Positions 60,982 to 64,000 of a DNA stretch of 64,000 bases are shown here, piece by piece. Position 1 is the first letter of the stretch. Every line of letters begins with the position of its first letter. The DNA is taken from assembly GCA_028551475.1 (NCBI GenBank), contig CM052358.1:28670853-28734852 (forward strand). The letters are read 5' to 3'. The position numbers and the translations under genes are program-made. The notes under the pieces were generated by a model. That model saw only the letters and a list, made by a program, of their open reading frames with translations, ran no database searches and had not been told where the DNA came from. The DNA is from Casuarina equisetifolia (Eukaryota > Streptophyta > Magnoliopsida > Fagales > Casuarinaceae).

Positions 60982-63941
60982 TCACTTTCTTTTATCTTCT
61001 ATGGCTTGAATCAAACCAGTTTCTTCAAGGCCATTCACAAATGTCCTCAGGCACCCATTGATGATACGTGGTGATGCTCCATCACAGAACCTTTTAGCAA
61101 GATCCACAGCCTTCACAAATAGCCATATGTGGTTAGTATATACAAGGCGATACGTTCAAGAACACCAAAACAAAGATAAGCAAACTTCAAAAGAAATAGA
61201 AGAACAGATATTACTTCGTTAATAACGATCTGGTGCATTGTCCCTAGCACTGTTATTTCAGACATTGCCAAATGAAGAATAGACAGATCCAAAATTCTGC
61301 CTGCTGGCTCAATCTGCAGGGTATATATGAATCAGAGATGAAGAGTTATGACGATTGTGAAATTGTGACACAGAAACATAGACAACTCCGTCTTTTTCTT
61401 TTTTTCTCTTTAAATGGCAATTTGTGCTGTGATTTGGATGTTGAAACTTAGAAGAAACTGGGTACTTTTGAGGAGCACTCCACACTTCTCTTTCCTATTT
61501 TTCCTTCCACTTCTTCAAGTTTGCCTACCTAAGAACGAGTACAAAACCAGCCATGCTGCTGATGGCCATTTCAAAGTTTCAAACGAAAGAACAGAATGAA
61601 AAGACAAACATAGATAAAAGGGGAGTTGGGGGTGGTGGGGTGGGGCGGGGGGGGGGGGGGGGGGGGGGGGGCGCGTGTAATGACATCTAGGTTGGCATAA
61701 ACATCTTTACTCTGTCGAAGTGCCAAATGCCAAATAAGAACATATGCATACGTTAATGATGCAAAGTGGTCAACATGACAGACCGAGAAATCTAGGAAGG
61801 CACGGTCAAGACACAGAAGTCCTGAAAATCAGAGCACAAACTACCACTGATGCTTTTGCAAGCAAAAGCTAGGTATTTATTCAACCTTACCAAGAAAAAA
61901 TGTCTACAACTGTCAAACAAAAGGAATCTAGCTAGCTAGCAGAAAATTAAAATGGGAAAATTTAACAATTCAACTGTTGTTTCAACCTTCCATTTTGGAG
62001 GAACAACTTTGTCAATGACAAGCACATGACTGTCCCATCTCTCCACAACTGCAACTAAAAGTTTCCTTGTCAATCTGCCGAAAAAATGAAGACTTAGTCA
62101 TCTGTTCCTTGCTCTTGTACATATGCATGCACAGATGAAAAAAAGCAAAAGAAAAGAAAAAAGTGATATTCCATTTGCTTCAGATAACAAATTTAGTTTA
62201 GAGGGTTTACCCCAAAATCAATTTGCTGTACACCAGCTTTGGAGGAGCTGCAAGGATTTCTTCTTCTGGGGTACAAAAGAAACAAGTCAAGCCACTTAAA
62301 AGAGGAAATGGAAAACTTGATATGGTAGAACAAGTATAATCTGGAGATCTAAGTGCTATGAATAATTGCATATTCCAAGCCACAGCTTACTCAACTTGCA
62401 TAAAGCCACTGAAGTAGCTTTGCTTTCCTAGTTCCAAAAAAGTTGTTCCATCATGGAATTCAAGGACCACCATCATAAAATTATGAGGCCTGAGAACTTA
62501 CAGATTTTTTGCCTACCCCCTTTTAGCTTATAAAAATATTTGCTACAAGGTTCTTTGATTACAACAAAAGAGCAAACATTCACATTGCCAAACCTAACAA
62601 ACCCAAGGCCCCCCCTCCCCACAACCCAACAACACACAAACCAAAAAAACAAAAAAAAAGTGTAAATCGAATACCTTTACTCCGCAGTCATGCAGGAGTA
62701 TCTTGTAACTCACCAAGTATAGAAACTATCATGCAATTCCTGAGGAACTATAGATGATAATTTGAATCTAGAATGATGTTGCAACATATCCTAAAAATGA
62801 TTAGTTAAATTGAACCATGATATGTAATAACGAGGCTGGGAGAAAACATTCTAAAGACACAAAAGTTCCTAGATTGGCTCCTAATCATAAGCAACTAGTC
62901 ACAGTCATTTTATTTTAATAGGACTTGGAGTTGAATCAACAGATTGATTAAGCCAAAACTGTTTCAGGTATAACCATCAAATAATTTAGCCAAACAGATA
63001 TAGAGGTCTCATCATCATCAAAATCCACTAACAGTGTAAAAAGGTTCTCTAAATGTTATACCATGAAAGAGATTACACGGTTCTTGAGAGTTTTGAAGCC
63101 GGATAGCGTGAGAGCAATACATACAAATATTATCAACTCGCAGGATTCAGCACTCAAACCCAACCTTCAACCTAGTCAAATATTTTAGCATTAGCGAAGG
63201 CTTTAAGTAAAAGAATTTTTAACGGGATTACCGATTGCAGATTCCTTCTCACTGTCTTGTAGAAGCTGGTCTGCTTCTTCGACTGTGTCCACCGTGACAG
63301 GCGGCCCGCCAAAGCTCATGTGGTTGTATGATAATAGCAAAGCCCTATCGAATTCATATCCGGGTTCTGTGAGATTGCACACAGCAGCAAAGATAGGCAT
63401 AAATCCATTTCTTTTACTCAACACGAAAATTCAAACACCAAAAAGAAACATCCCTTTTTCATACGCGAAAAGCTTGCTAAATTTGTTGATACCTCGGCGC
63501 GCATTTACTCGCTTGTCAAACAGCCGAATTGGGTCCGACCCTTCTAAACACGCCGCATAAACTATTGAACTGCCATTATGTTCAATCCCACCAAATAAAA
63601 ATCAGATTAAGAGTCTGGGAATGGAGTAGTAGCTAAGCATTCTTCACTAGCTTCCCCTATATTTCCGAGAATCAAATGCGAAAAGAAGAGGAAAAAGAAA
63701 CAGAGAATTACAGAGCGAGCTCTCTGGCCGCTCTGGGACTGCAAAACCTGCCACTCCTGTCAAGCTTGGGCCACGTAACTTTGGAAGAGGAAGACGTCGA
63801 TGAAGTAGATAAAGAGTCCTTGGATTTCTCCGGGGCTTCTTGTTGAACTGCAAAAGCTGAAGTGCGCAGAGCGCTGCGTCTGCTGCTGGGGCAAGAAACA
63901 ACAAGTACGGAGCTCTTGGCCCAGCCATTGTATTTCCCCAT
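60982..63941 (-). CDS. NusB-domain protein, probably plastid-targeted
   Basis: Seven coding segments: 63941-63712, 63569-63493, 63366-63232, 62265-62211, 62074-61987, 61313-61215 and 61110-60982. They total 813 bases, 270 residues, with every junction GT-AG and in phase. The first ~60 residues are Ser-, Lys- and Arg-rich with few acids, like a chloroplast transit peptide. The family core follows: RSGRFCSPRAARELAL, YAACLEGSDP, YNHMSFGGPPVT, LVAVVERWDSHVLVIDKVVP, LHLAMSEITVLG and VINEAVDLAKRF, then RIINGCLRTF. This is the plant single-copy NusB/antitermination-domain family. In bacteria NusB acts in rRNA antitermination; the plant role is less certain. The start at 63941 is the first ATG in this frame visible here; an upstream start beyond the window cannot be excluded. 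Confidence 0.93.
61621..61672. repeat. G-rich tract with 25-base poly-G run
   Basis: A G-rich segment culminating in an unbroken run of 25 G at 61647-61671, inside the NusB-like gene intron between 61987 and 61313. It is poly-C in the transcript. It could form quadruplex or i-motif DNA, or its length may be an assembly estimate. Confidence 0.95.
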
Positions 63942-64000
63942 AAAAGAAGAAGAGAGAGGGAAAGAAGCGAACTCGAACTGGGGTTTTAGGACTGGAGAAG

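Noticed and set aside
1-64000. LTR retrotransposons, other virus-like elements, CRISPR arrays, rRNA genes
   Set aside because: No polymerase, integrase, capsid or transposase-like frames, no long terminal repeats, no regular spacer arrays and no rRNA sequence were recognised.

Overview
This is plant nuclear DNA from a dicot. Evidence: intron-rich genes with GT-AG splice sites, TIR-NBS-LRR (TNL) immune receptor genes (essentially absent from grasses), a TPS-g type terpene synthase, a wall-associated kinase and long AT-rich intergenic DNA. The mix suggests a woody eudicot, but I cannot fix the species from sequence alone.

Left part (1-24 kb): a relic of a TNL C-terminal exon (about 1.6-2.05 kb), duplicated non-coding DNA (3.9-5.9 kb), a wall-associated receptor kinase whose only visible defect is one in-frame stop (7.7-11.8 kb), blocks of an undescribed composite repeat with an internal ~118-bp minisatellite (13.7-15.3, 16.3-17.5 and 22.6-24.4 kb), an orphan TIR fragment (19.1 kb), and a seven-exon linalool/nerolidol-type terpene synthase with one stop and one lost splice acceptor (19.6-22.0 kb).

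Middle part (24-51 kb): an immune-receptor cluster. It holds a decayed plus-strand TNL (26.9-28.7 kb), a minus-strand TNL pseudogene with two tandem C-terminal C-JID-like exons (30.4-36.0 kb), and one TNL that reads intact through five exons (43.6-47.8 kb, 1264 aa). Pieces of a TATA-binding-protein gene lie just upstream of two of the TNL copies (24.9-25.9 and 41.7-42.3 kb). The complete TBP gene lies downstream of the intact TNL. The simplest reading is a former tandem array of TNL+TBP units in which only the last TBP and one TNL survive.

Right part (51-64 kb): mostly housekeeping genes, all on the minus strand. These are TBP (nine coding segments, 201 aa, with a TATAAATA box of its own), a snoRNA transcription unit carrying U24 and a second box C/D snoRNA behind a telo-box/site II/TATA promoter (59.5-60.3 kb), and a seven-exon NusB-domain gene, probably plastid-targeted, whose 5' UTR runs off the window end. 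I recognised no LTR retrotransposon, virus-like element, CRISPR array or rRNA gene.
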